A DNA stretch of 49,277 nucleotides, taken from the NCBI GenBank assembly GCA_009774145.1, contig VSND01000028.1, forward strand, positions 1 through 49,277. Reading direction: 5' to 3'. This DNA comes from Lachnospiraceae bacterium. GTDB lineage: Bacteria > Bacillota > Clostridia > Lachnospirales > Lachnospiraceae. Below are positions 24,057 to 32,751 of the stretch, piece by piece (within the stretch, counting starts at the first letter, position 1; each line of letters begins with the position of its first letter). The notes under the pieces were generated by a model. It was given only the letters and a program-made list of their open reading frames with translations, searched no databases and had not been told where the DNA came from. Both the position numbers and the translations under genes were made by a program.

Positions 24057-25306
24057 GGAAGTAAAATAATTTCTCCCACATAGATCACATTGCCGTCCTC
24101 CAGTTCATTGACTTCGCAGATCCGGTCCAGCATATCATCCGTCCCGTATCTGGCGCGGCAGATACTAAGGAGCGTATCCCCGACCTTCACCTCGTAGCGG
24201 TCCGGCTCCTTTACAGCCTGAGACAGAACCTCCTGTACCTCTTCCCCGGATTCCGGCTCTGAAGCCCCGTCTGCGGTCTCTGCATCGCTTTCCTGAGAAG
24301 ATTCTGCATCTGCCTCGTCTGCTGGCGCGGCTCCTTCCTCCGGCTGCTGCGTCTCTTCCTCCACAGGTTCCGAAGGCTCTTCTTCCGGCGGATCGCTGCC
24401 TGCCTCTTCGGCCCCGTTATCCGCCGGAGCTCCTTCCTGCGAGGACGCCGCCTCCGCCAGTTCCGTCTGTGCCTGTCTGTTTTCTTCCTCCATCGCTTCT
24501 TCCATGGATTCCGTTCCGGTTTCCAGATTTTCCGATATCTGATGAATCGCATTCTCCATACTGGCCATGCGGTCATAATTATTGACCAGCGTCACCCCGA
24601 TGACCAGGATCACCAGAACCAGAAACATACAGGATGTATACAGAAATGCAAGCATTTTCTTCTGCGCGCTCTGTTCCTTCTTTTCCTGCATGACATTCCG
24701 GAAGCGGGCGGCTGCACGATCCTTCATCACCCCTTCCGGTTCAATCCCGATCCCGCCTTTTCTGTGGCTCATATACTCCTGCATCCGGCCGTTTTTCTCA
24801 TAATAGATATAATATCCGCAGACGGGAGCCAGTCCTTTCTCCCCCCGCATATAAAATACTTCTTCATGATCCAGCACATCCGTCTGGAAAAACACATGGG
24901 TATTTCCGGAAAAATTGCGCATATGCAGATTTTTCAAATCTTCTGAAAGTACCGGCGGGAAGCCAGGATTCGCCATATACCATCCCACCACTTCCAGACC
25001 CTCAAACCAGCTCCGGATATCCTGAAAGATGTCGCGCCAGTGTTCATGGGAAAACCACTCCTTCACTTCCTGGCCCATATCGATCTCTATGGCTCCTTCA
25101 ATATAGACTGCGGAATCTTTCTCTGTCCGCCCCGCCAGCACAGCCGTCTTGATACAGGTCAGGTTGTTCTGTGCCATCTGCTGCAGATATGTATATACAT
25201 AATCCTCGATCAGGATCTTCGTTCCGGATCCAGGCTCACCCATCTGACGTACATTTTTTGGAAGCTTCCAGTTTTCTTTCGTATCTCTCCCTTCGATCAG
25301 TTCCAT
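24053..25306 (-). CDS. MPN-like (JAMM-dead) domain, membrane helix and LysM protein
   Basis: A 417-residue protein with an unusual architecture. Residues 30-190 resemble an MPN/JAB domain: a VAVLAG-like strand (TAVLAGRTEKD), then VVGWYMANPGF (105-115) where active JAMM proteases have GWYHSHPG. Both zinc-binding His are replaced (Met111, Asn113), so no protease activity is expected. A membrane helix spans about 218-241 after a Lys-rich segment, placing the MPN-like part in the cytosol. A 120-residue Glu/Ala/Pro linker leads to a LysM domain (RYEVKVGDTLLSICRARYG) at the C-terminus, outside. ATG 25306 has GGTGGGAAG just upstream; 25336 and 25390 are weaker alternatives. Confidence 0.78.
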   Translation of the reverse strand: MELIEGRDTKENWKLPKNVRQMGEPGSGTKILIEDYVYTYLQQMAQNNLTCIKTAVLAGRTEKDSAVYIEGAIEIDMGQEVKEWFSHEHWRDIFQDIRSWFEGLEVVGWYMANPGFPPVLSEDLKNLHMRNFSGNTHVFFQTDVLDHEEVFYMRGEKGLAPVCGYYIYYEKNGRMQEYMSHRKGGIGIEPEGVMKDRAAARFRNVMQEKKEQSAQKKMLAFLYTSCMFLVLVILVIGVTLVNNYDRMASMENAIHQISENLETGTESMEEAMEEENRQAQTELAEAASSQEGAPADNGAEEAGSDPPEEEPSEPVEEETQQPEEGAAPADEADAESSQESDAETADGASEPESGEEVQEVLSQAVKEPDRYEVKVGDTLLSICRARYGTDDMLDRICEVNELEDGNVIYVGEIILLP

Positions 25307-25399
25307 CTTCCCACCAGCCTTCTGTTTTTGCTTCATGGTAACACAGAACCTGTCCCATTTTTGACGAAACCCGTAGACCGGGCGGCTCATTTTATCGAC

Positions 25400-25457
25400 A
25401 AAAAAGGACCAGGAACCTGCAGCAGAACAGAATCCTGCAGCAGGAACGCGGCCCTTT
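25400..25457 (-). terminator. Terminator after the second binding lipoprotein gene
   Basis: On the minus strand AAGGGCC pairs with GGTCCTT (one G-T), with inner CCTGC/GCAGG and GCAG/CTGC stems, followed by TTTTTT. The stem is long and interrupted by an asymmetric bulge. Confidence 0.6.
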
Positions 25458-25464
25458 GCTTTCT

Positions 25465-26487
25465 TCAGTAGGTTCTGGTCTCCATGATCTTCTCCAGATC
25501 CATGGAGGTATCAAAGTACTGCTCTTCTACATACTGTATTTTCTCTACCGCCTCCCCTTTTTCAAGCCTCCGGATAATCTCTTCCACTTTTGGCCCGAGA
25601 ATCGGATTGCATTCAAAATCCACATGGATCTCTCCTTGCAGCATTGCCTCCATGGCTGCGCGGACGCTGTCAAAAGACAGAATAATAATCTCTCCGTCCG
25701 GACCGCAGGTTCTCCCCGCCTCCCGGATCGCCTCCACAGCGCCGAATGTCATATTGTCGTTTTCACTTACCAGTACGTCGATATCGTCATATTTTTCCAG
25801 GAAATACGACATGACCTCTTTCCCTTTTGCCTGTGTAAAATCAGCAGACTGATACTCCATCATATTCCAGTTCGCCTGCGTATCCAGTATGCTTTTAAAG
25901 CCTTCCGTCCGGCCGATCTGCGCAGAAGAATCAATCGTTCCCTGAAGAGTCACGATATTGATCGTTTCCTCTGACCGTCCCTGTTCTTCCAGATAATCCA
26001 GAAGCCATTCTCCGGCTCTGCGTCCTTCTTCATGAAAATTGCTGCCCACCCAGCAGGTATACAGATCTTCATCCTCCACCTTCACCGAACGGTCAGCCAG
26101 GATCACAGGGATCCCGGCGTCCTTCGCCTCCTGCAGCACGGCATCCCAGCCGGTCTCCACGATCGGATCCAGGATAATATAATCCACCTCCTGAAGAATA
26201 AAATTCCGGATGGATTTCAGCTGGTTTTCCTGTTTCTGCTGACCGTCCTCAAACAGCAGGTAATAGCCGTTTTCTTCTGTAAATATACTGCGGAAGGATT
26301 CTGTATTTCCAATACGCCAGTCCGACTCAGAACCCACCTGAGAAAATCCCACTACAATGTATCCATCTCCCCTTACCGTCTCATCATACAATTGAGAAGA
26401 CTCCTGCACATTCTGCTTTCCTGTACATCCTCCCAATATAAAAGCCGATATCAGAAACCGTATAACACATTTTATCTTTTTTTTCAT
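25465..26487 (-). CDS. YtfQ-like sugar-binding lipoprotein, second copy
   Basis: A 340-residue periplasmic-binding-fold lipoprotein. The lipobox is ILGGC at Cys21. The mature part opens with YIVVGFSQVGSESDWR, the YtfQ (galactofuranose-binding) signature, and contains YIILDPIVETGWDAVL, WVGSNFHEEGRRAGEWL and IGRTEGFKSI. It is clearly a paralogue of the protein at 34376-35503. It has no transporter genes of its own and lies beyond an inserted export module, so it may feed the same transporter or act as a sensor subunit for the YesMN kinase. TATAGT at 26576-26571 is a possible -10. Confidence 0.85.
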   Translation of the reverse strand: MKKKIKCVIRFLISAFILGGCTGKQNVQESSQLYDETVRGDGYIVVGFSQVGSESDWRIGNTESFRSIFTEENGYYLLFEDGQQKQENQLKSIRNFILQEVDYIILDPIVETGWDAVLQEAKDAGIPVILADRSVKVEDEDLYTCWVGSNFHEEGRRAGEWLLDYLEEQGRSEETINIVTLQGTIDSSAQIGRTEGFKSILDTQANWNMMEYQSADFTQAKGKEVMSYFLEKYDDIDVLVSENDNMTFGAVEAIREAGRTCGPDGEIIILSFDSVRAAMEAMLQGEIHVDFECNPILGPKVEEIIRRLEKGEAVEKIQYVEEQYFDTSMDLEKIMETRTY

Positions 26488-26529
26488 AATCCGCCTCCCC
26501 GGCAGCGGCGTTGCACTTTATTTTCAAAA

Positions 26530-26558
26530 AGCTTCGTCCCCGTTTCAGGGACAAAGCT
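26530..26558 (-). promoter_or_regulatory. Leader hairpin of the second lipoprotein gene
   Basis: AGCTT-x-GTCCC and GGGAC-x-AAGCT pair around a 7-base loop. On the minus strand TTTTTGAAAA follows, so this could end transcripts early (attenuator) or shield the 5' end, since the likely -10 (TATAGT, 26576-26571) is only 13 bases upstream. Confidence 0.45.
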
Positions 26559-26695
26559 CTTACTGTTATCACTATACCACAGAATTCAGCAAAATCATAG
26601 TTTATTTTTTCTCTTTCAGAAGCAATCTCCTGCCCGAAGCAGCGGTCGCTGTCAGTGGAACTTCTGTTGCCGCTTATGGGAGAAAGTAACCAATA

Positions 26696-26759
26696 GCAAC
26701 TTAAAGTTGCGGAATTGTCAGAGCCAAATGATAGACATTCCCGGCCATTATGCTACTAT
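26696..26759 (+). promoter_or_regulatory. Palindrome and promoter ahead of the XRE-ABC module
   Basis: GCAACTTAAAGTTGC (26696-26710) is a perfect palindrome with a central A, a likely operator for the XRE protein. A promoter follows: TAGACA (26732-26737), 16 bases, TACTAT (26754-26759). The palindrome lies about 60 bases upstream of the expected start, a position for an activator or an auto-regulator. Confidence 0.5.
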
Positions 26760-26783
26760 GGGGGAGAACAAGGAGGAAAAATT

Positions 26784-27560
26784 ATGACATTCGGAGAAAA
26801 GCTGTATAAGTTACGAAAGTCACAAGGACTTTCACAGGAAGCACTGGCAGAAAAATTAAACACAAGCAGGCAGGCAGTAAGCAAATGGGAAAATAGCAAT
26901 GGTTATCCCGAAACAGAAAAGATCATCTTCATCAGCAAAATATTTCAGGTGACATTAGATGACCTGTTGCTTGATGACAGAGCGATTGGTTCAGATAATG
27001 AAAAAAAATTACAGGAAGAAACAAAAGAGTTTTATGTAAGCAGAGAAACAGCAAATGGCTTCCTGTTCTATTACAAAAGAAAATTTTTGCTGTTGGCTAC
27101 GGCGTGCGGAATTGCGCTGGGCTGTAATTCCGTATCCTATACTTCTACGGAACATTACTTTTTTGCTTCCAGCGTTGCGCCAATACTTACAACCATATCT
27201 ATCATGCTGTTACTTGCTGTTGTGATCTACATTGCGTTGAAGCAAAATCCTTATCGGGTTCTTCGGAAAAAGGAACTTGTATTTGCCAAGGAAGTGCGAA
27301 AGGAAATACAGGAAGAATTTCTTAAAATGAAGAAAATGCTGGTTGGAGGTATTGCGCTTGGTCTTTTGCTGTTTGCAGCCGTCGGCAGCGGCCTGGTGCT
27401 TACTGTATTTGAGAGCATGAAGTATATGGAGCTTCTGTTTTGTATTACTTTTTCCATGATTTTAAGCGGTATTGGCAGCTTTATTACATTTTTCTGTACA
27501 GGAATTTACTGGTCTTATTCCATACTGCTCCGAAATCAGCACGAAAAAACATCTGATTGA
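26784..27560 (+). CDS. XRE-family regulator with C-terminal membrane domain
   Basis: A 258-residue protein. Residues 1-65 form a Cro/C1-type helix-turn-helix (FGEKLYKLRKSQGLSQEAL, NTSRQAVSKWEN). Three to four hydrophobic helices follow at about 95-150 and 190-250. Such membrane-tethered XRE proteins often sit beside ABC export genes and are thought to sense envelope stress or the transporter itself. ATG 26784 has AAGGAGG nearby; 23 upstream codons are not supported. It is followed at 62 bases by the ATPase gene. Confidence 0.85.
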   Translation: MTFGEKLYKLRKSQGLSQEALAEKLNTSRQAVSKWENSNGYPETEKIIFISKIFQVTLDDLLLDDRAIGSDNEKKLQEETKEFYVSRETANGFLFYYKRKFLLLATACGIALGCNSVSYTSTEHYFFASSVAPILTTISIMLLLAVVIYIALKQNPYRVLRKKELVFAKEVRKEIQEEFLKMKKMLVGGIALGLLLFAAVGSGLVLTVFESMKYMELLFCITFSMILSGIGSFITFFCTGIYWSYSILLRNQHEKTSD

Positions 27561-27622
27561 TTTTACAGATGAAAATTAAGAGAATCCAATATTCAGGCAG
27601 AAGAAAGGAATGGTGGGAGATT

Positions 27623-28396
27623 ATGGCGAGAAACCATTTTATCGAGGTGAAAAACCTTGTAAAGAATTATGGCACGGGAAATATAAAAGTTACCGCTGTT
27701 GACAATGTAAGTTTCTATGTAGATCAGGGGGCTTTTATTGGAATCATGGGTGCTTCCGGTTCGGGAAAAACGACCATATTAAATATTTTGTCTGCCATAG
27801 ACAGAATGTCCGGCGGGCAGGTTCTTTATGACATGGTTGATATTTCCCAAATGACCGAGGAGGAATTATCAGATTTCCGGCAGGAAAACCTTGGATTTGT
27901 CTTTCAGGATTATAACCTGCTGGATACATTGAGTATTGAAGAAAATATCATGCTCCCTATGGCTCTTTGCGGCAGGAAGAAAGAAGAAATCGAAAGCAGA
28001 GTAAAGAGTCTGTCAGAAACTTTACATATCTGCGACATTTTAAGCAAATTCCCGTATGAAGTGTCCGGCGGACAAAAACAGCGGGCGGCTTGTGCGAGGG
28101 CACTTGTCAATAATCCCAAACTGATTCTTGCTGATGAACCAACGGGGGCACTGGATTCAAACTCGTCTGCTATGCTTCTTCATACTTTACAGATTATGAA
28201 CAGAGAATCAGGCGCAACGATTTTAATGGTAACGCATGATGTGTTTTCAGCCTGTTATTGTGAAAAGATTTTGTTTTTAAATGACGGGAAGATATGCTCT
28301 GAATTGGAGCGGGGAAATATGGGTAAAAAAGAGTATTTAAACCGTATTCTTGATATGCAGTCCAAAATCGGGGGTGATGATATTTATGCTGAATAA
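27623..28396 (+). CDS. ABC transporter ATPase, BceA/LolD-like
   Basis: A 257-residue MacB/LolD-class ATPase: Walker A GASGSGKTT, Q loop FQDYNLL, signature VSGGQKQRAACARAL, Walker B LILADEPTGALDS and H loop VTHD. The pair partner is the FtsX-like permease next door, whose start overlaps the stop of this gene by 11 bases. Together they resemble BceAB systems, which strip cell-wall-targeting peptide antibiotics from their targets. GGTGGGAG precedes ATG 27623. Confidence 0.9.
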   Translation: MARNHFIEVKNLVKNYGTGNIKVTAVDNVSFYVDQGAFIGIMGASGSGKTTILNILSAIDRMSGGQVLYDMVDISQMTEEELSDFRQENLGFVFQDYNLLDTLSIEENIMLPMALCGRKKEEIESRVKSLSETLHICDILSKFPYEVSGGQKQRAACARALVNNPKLILADEPTGALDSNSSAMLLHTLQIMNRESGATILMVTHDVFSACYCEKILFLNDGKICSELERGNMGKKEYLNRILDMQSKIGGDDIYAE

Positions 28397-30437
28397 ACTT
28401 GCATTACGAAATGCCCGCAGGCTATGGAAAGATTATCTGAATTACTTTCTAACCTTGTGTATGATAACAGCTCTCACTTTTTCCTTTCATTCTTTGCTGT
28501 TTTCAAAGGATATTTCCGAAATGATTCATTTTGGAAACAATGGGGCGCTTTCTACGGCAGGAACCATGTTGGTTACATTTATGGCAGTTTCCACAGTGGC
28601 AATCCTTATGATTGCTGCATGGCTGATAAACTACATGACACGTTTCATTTTAGAGAAAAGAAGCCGGGAATTTGCGATTTACTTATTATCGGGAATGAAG
28701 AAAAAGCAGATTGCAGCCCTTTACATGAAAGAAAATTTCTATCTTGGAATATCCGCTCTTTTTGCCGGATTGCTTTTGGGGAGCGGGTTACAGCAGATAT
28801 TATTTTATGTTTTTTATAAAAGTATCGGGAAAAATTACAGGGTAAATATAGAAATATCAGCAGGAAGCATCTTATTGACAATTATCCTGTATGGGGCGTG
28901 TTTTATGATTGCCCTTTTTCGGAATAAGAAGAAATTCTCCAATATGGAAATCATAAGTCTACTTAACATGGACAGGCAGAATGAAACAGTAAACGAGAAA
29001 AGAAACGCTATATGGAAATGGTTATTCTATCTTTCCATAGGAAATGTATTGTTTTTGTATTTTCTCATTTTTACCGGCAGGATAACAAAGTGGGCGGCAG
29101 TATTTGAAATGATTGGGCTTGCTTTTACATTTTACTTTTTCTATTTAGGGCTTTCGGCATTTCTGATGAAATATATAAAAGGCAAAGGGGGCTTGATTTA
29201 TAAAAAGGACTGTTTGTTTTTAATGCGCCAGTTTTCCTCTAAAATGCGGAATACGTGTTTTGTATTGGGAACACTAAGCCTGTTATTTATGTTTGCTTTA
29301 ACAGGAAGTTCACTTGCATTTATGCTAAGTGATTATCAAAACAGGCAATTAGATGTGGAATATCCCTTTGATATTATTTTAATCAGTGACAACACAGAAA
29401 ATGATTTTGCCAAAGAGGAAACACTGATCAATGAACATACCGTTCCACGGGCGACACTGAAATATTGTGTCTATCAAAACGGAACAAGTGAAATGGTTGA
29501 TTATCTGTATCAGAATTTAAGGTTATTTTCCGATAAGGACAGCGATCCGGCTATGGCAGAGGGAAGAAAAGCTGCTGCTTATTACGATTATGATGTATAT
29601 ATGGGAATCACCGATTATAACAGTTTACGGAAAATGCTTGGGCTAACACCAGTTGCCTTGCAGGATAACCAATATTTAATCCATATGCCGAACCGTGTAT
29701 ATCAAGAGATTAAAGACAGGAGCGAAAAGCCCCAGAACAGTTTACATATAGGGCTGGATTTTGCAGGATTTCAGACTGAGGGTTTTGCACAGAACGGGCA
29801 TAATGGAACGGATTTTTTACTGGTTGTGCCGGATAAAAAACTTGCAGGAATGAAAAAATATTTTTCACTTATGGCAGTTATGGCAAGCGGAAATGTGCCG
29901 GAAAATTTATCAGAAAGTCTGTATGAATCAGCCGGAAAAATAAGAGGGTATGATGAATTGGCTGATTATATAAAAATCGGAAGTGAAGAACTTTTTTTAA
30001 TGCCCGCCACAATACAGGTTAAGAGCCGGGAAGTCCTGGAACTAAAGTTTTTAATGAGTACCCTGTCATTTCCGCTGTTTTATATAGGACTTGTATTTTT
30101 ATGCGTAGCGTTTACTGTCCTTTCCGTCCAGCAGTTAAGCGATTCCAATAAATACAAATTCCGCTATCAGATTTTAAATAAACTGGGAATGGGAAAGAAA
30201 AAAATCAGAAACGTAGTGGCAAAACAACTGTTTTTATACTACTTATGCCCGGTTATCCTTTCGGTTATTATCAGTGCGGTATTTATCTTGTATGTAGGAC
30301 GGCAATTTGTGATATACACAGGAATCCACACAGAATGGATATTATATTTTGGTATTTCATTCGTTAGTTTTCTTGGGATATATGTCTTGTATTTTGCAGT
30401 AACGTATTTCCAGTTTAATAAAAACATCGAGCCATAA
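28386..30437 (+). CDS. BceB-like FtsX-family ABC permease
   Basis: A 683-residue permease. One membrane helix near residue 25 (YFLTLCMITALTFSFHSLLF) is followed by three around 60-185 and further pairs at about 215-310. A large soluble domain spans about 320-560, and three C-terminal helices contain an FtsX segment (FLCVAFTVLSVQQLSDSNKY). The size and large outer domain match BceB-type permeases for peptide-antibiotic sensing and resistance. The start at 28386 lies inside the ATPase end with GGGGGTGATG upstream. It looks more AT-rich than the flanking sugar genes, a sign of transfer. Confidence 0.85.
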   Translation: MLNKLALRNARRLWKDYLNYFLTLCMITALTFSFHSLLFSKDISEMIHFGNNGALSTAGTMLVTFMAVSTVAILMIAAWLINYMTRFILEKRSREFAIYLLSGMKKKQIAALYMKENFYLGISALFAGLLLGSGLQQILFYVFYKSIGKNYRVNIEISAGSILLTIILYGACFMIALFRNKKKFSNMEIISLLNMDRQNETVNEKRNAIWKWLFYLSIGNVLFLYFLIFTGRITKWAAVFEMIGLAFTFYFFYLGLSAFLMKYIKGKGGLIYKKDCLFLMRQFSSKMRNTCFVLGTLSLLFMFALTGSSLAFMLSDYQNRQLDVEYPFDIILISDNTENDFAKEETLINEHTVPRATLKYCVYQNGTSEMVDYLYQNLRLFSDKDSDPAMAEGRKAAAYYDYDVYMGITDYNSLRKMLGLTPVALQDNQYLIHMPNRVYQEIKDRSEKPQNSLHIGLDFAGFQTEGFAQNGHNGTDFLLVVPDKKLAGMKKYFSLMAVMASGNVPENLSESLYESAGKIRGYDELADYIKIGSEELFLMPATIQVKSREVLELKFLMSTLSFPLFYIGLVFLCVAFTVLSVQQLSDSNKYKFRYQILNKLGMGKKKIRNVVAKQLFLYYLCPVILSVIISAVFILYVGRQFVIYTGIHTEWILYFGISFVSFLGIYVLYFAVTYFQFNKNIEP

Positions 30438-30484
30438 TCTAAGGGCATTGAAAACCAAAGAAATATATTTTTAATGGTGCTTAG

Positions 30485-30521
30485 AGGGGCAATGGTATTT
30501 TAAAATACAATCGCCCCTTTT
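30485..30521 (+). terminator. Terminator of the XRE-ABC module
   Basis: AGGGGC pairs with GCCCCT, with an inner GTATTTT/AAAATAC stem, followed by TTTT on the plus strand. It closes the inserted module. 30522-30610 holds no gene I can see. Confidence 0.7.
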
Positions 30522-30610
30522 GAGCATAAATGCAACTGTAAACCATACACTGCCCCATGTGGGAAATTCAGATTCAAAGTTTCCGGCATTTTGAATGCCT
30601 CCTGTTTAAA

Positions 30611-30641
30611 CGAAAAGAGCCCCGGCACAAGGCCGGGGTTC
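30611..30641 (-). terminator. Terminator of the sugar ABC operon
   Basis: On the minus strand a 10-base stem GAACCCCGGC/GCCGGGGCTC closed by a 5-base loop is followed by TTTTCGTTT. It lies 30 bases after the last permease gene. Confidence 0.85.
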
Positions 30642-30670
30642 CTTAAATATCTGTTTCTATGGTTTATATT

Positions 30671-31687
30671 TTATTTCTTTGCCGCCTTAACCTTGGCAAA
30701 TACACTCTGCAGTACGATGAAGAAGCACAGAAGCGCTGCAACTGCAATACTGGACCAGGAACTCAGCAGCTTTCCGTTGGTCTTTACCAGCGTGGAAATC
30801 GTACCGTTGATCAGCACGCCGAAGAAGGAACCGATCACATTCCCTACGCCTCCCGTCAGAAGGGTCCCTCCGATTACAGCAGACGCAATGGCATCCATCT
30901 CCAGCCCCAGCGCCTGACGCACGCTTCCGGACATGGTATTTAGACAGAAGCAGATACCGCCCACAGAGCAGAGGAAAGAAGAAAGCACATAAGCTTTCAG
31001 CTTCGTCATCTTCACATTCAGACCCATCATGGTTGCGGACTGCTCGTTTCCGCCTACTGCATACAGACTGCGTCCGAATTTGGTATAACGAAGCATCAGA
31101 AATACTGCAATCAACACGATCAGAGCAATGATAACCGGCAGACGCACAAACGGAATCTGCAGTACGCCCTTGTTATTGGTGTATGCACCAAAAGGAACCT
31201 GGATCTTGATATTTGCCAGCATTTTGAAAAATTCATTCTGGCTGATGGACACCTGATCCGTACAGATCACCGCCGTCATGCCGCGTGCGAAAAACATTCC
31301 CGCCATGGTCACGATAAAAGGCTGTATCTCCAGATATCCTACACAGAAACCCTGCACCAGTCCAAATACAATACCTATAACCAGTACAAGCACACACAGA
31401 AGGACAGCGTTCATTCCCCACTGTTCCATTCCCACAGCCAGAAGCATACAGTCCATCGCCACCAGAGAACCGACCGAGATATCGATACCTCCGGTCAGCA
31501 TGACACAGGTCATGCCGCAGGCAATGCAGAGCAGTCCCGCATTATTGATCAGAATGTTCAAAAAAGTCTGCAGATGTGTAAATCCCTTCGACGCGTAAAT
31601 CACACATCCCACTGCATACATTACAATAAACAGGCCGATCGTTATATAAAGCAGCAGTGTGTTGCTGTTTATCTTCTTGTTTTTCAT
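30671..31687 (-). CDS. yjfF: Sugar ABC transporter permease, YjfF type
   Basis: A 338-residue permease of the ribose/galactose (BPD_transp_2) family with about nine helices. It contains GLLCIACGMTCVMLTGGIDISVGS, here split as GMTCVMLTGGIDISVGS, plus FAVGG-like ALYAVGGNEQSA and LDAIASAVIGGT-like MDAIASAVIGGTLLTGG. It pairs with the YtfT-like permease directly upstream, whose stop overlaps its start by 4 bases. Together with YtfR and YtfQ relatives it should import galactofuranose or a related hexose. Confidence 0.87.
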   Translation of the reverse strand: MKNKKINSNTLLLYITIGLFIVMYAVGCVIYASKGFTHLQTFLNILINNAGLLCIACGMTCVMLTGGIDISVGSLVAMDCMLLAVGMEQWGMNAVLLCVLVLVIGIVFGLVQGFCVGYLEIQPFIVTMAGMFFARGMTAVICTDQVSISQNEFFKMLANIKIQVPFGAYTNNKGVLQIPFVRLPVIIALIVLIAVFLMLRYTKFGRSLYAVGGNEQSATMMGLNVKMTKLKAYVLSSFLCSVGGICFCLNTMSGSVRQALGLEMDAIASAVIGGTLLTGGVGNVIGSFFGVLINGTISTLVKTNGKLLSSWSSIAVAALLCFFIVLQSVFAKVKAAKK

Positions 31688-32751
31688 GCTGCAGCACCTC
31701 CTTTTGCCAGTGCCCTCTTTGCAGACATCCGCTTCATATATGCCTTAAACGGCGGTGCCTGAATCGTAACGATAATAATGACAATGATCGCCTTATACAC
31801 AGGAGCCACATCGGAAGATACGCCCAAAGCGTACAAGGTTGTCGTAATTGCCTGAATGGTATAAGCGCCGATAATAGAGCCTGCCAGATTGAACTTTCCG
31901 CCGCCCAGGCTGTTTCCGCCGAGAGCAACTGCCAGAATAGCATCCAGCTCATAATTCAGACCAATATTGTTGGAATCTGCAGAACTGATTCTGGAGGCGC
32001 CGACGATTCCCGCAATTCCTGCAGCCAGACCGCATACCACATAACAGACAAAGATGATCTTTTCAGAATTCAGACCGGCGATGCGGGAAGCCCTTTTATT
32101 GATTCCCACACTCTGGATATACAGGCCGAGTGCCGTTTTCTTCAGAAGCACCATCATAATCACCACGCAGACTGCTGCAATCACGATGGGAGTCGGAATA
32201 AATCCGGCAAATCCTCCAAAAAATTTGAAGGAATCGTTACGCACATACACGATCAGGTTGTTGCAGAGCAGAAGTCCGATGGCGCGTGCCGCCGAGAACA
32301 GAATCAATGTTGCAACCATGGGCTGCACGTTCAGGTACGCCACCAGGAATCCATTGAACGCACCGCACAGACATCCCATGAGAATGCCGCCCAGCACACC
32401 CACGAACAGCGGAACTGCCAGATCGTTAGCAGAGGACACTCCATACCCTGCCAGTAACATACAGCAGAAAGAGGCTGCCAGTGACATAACGGATCCTACG
32501 GAAATATCTGTACCTGCCGACGCCGATACCACCAGCGTCATACCGATCGCCAGAATTGCAATCTCGCTGCCCCGGTTCAGAATATCAATCAGACGGCCGT
32601 AGAGCACCCCGTTCCTGATGGATATGGTAAAAAAGTTAAATGCAAAATTGCCGGAGGCAGCATCATACAGAATATTGACTGCCATGACCAGGACCATACA
32701 GAATATCGGAAGGAATAACGGCATTCCTGTGATTTTTTTCATCTTATTCAT
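31684..32751 (-). CDS. ytfT: Sugar ABC transporter permease, YtfT type
   Basis: A 355-residue BPD_transp_2 family permease. It carries the same signatures as its partner: IGMTLVVSASAGTDISVGSV, LYIQSVGINKRASRIAGL and LDAILAVALGGNSLGGG. ATG 32751 is chosen because AGGAGGTGGCGCTG lies directly upstream, inside the end of the ATPase gene (8-base overlap); a start at 32769 lacks a site. It forms the membrane channel with the YjfF-like protein. Confidence 0.87.
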   Translation of the reverse strand: MNKMKKITGMPLFLPIFCMVLVMAVNILYDAASGNFAFNFFTISIRNGVLYGRLIDILNRGSEIAILAIGMTLVVSASAGTDISVGSVMSLAASFCCMLLAGYGVSSANDLAVPLFVGVLGGILMGCLCGAFNGFLVAYLNVQPMVATLILFSAARAIGLLLCNNLIVYVRNDSFKFFGGFAGFIPTPIVIAAVCVVIMMVLLKKTALGLYIQSVGINKRASRIAGLNSEKIIFVCYVVCGLAAGIAGIVGASRISSADSNNIGLNYELDAILAVALGGNSLGGGKFNLAGSIIGAYTIQAITTTLYALGVSSDVAPVYKAIIVIIIVTIQAPPFKAYMKRMSAKRALAKGGAAA

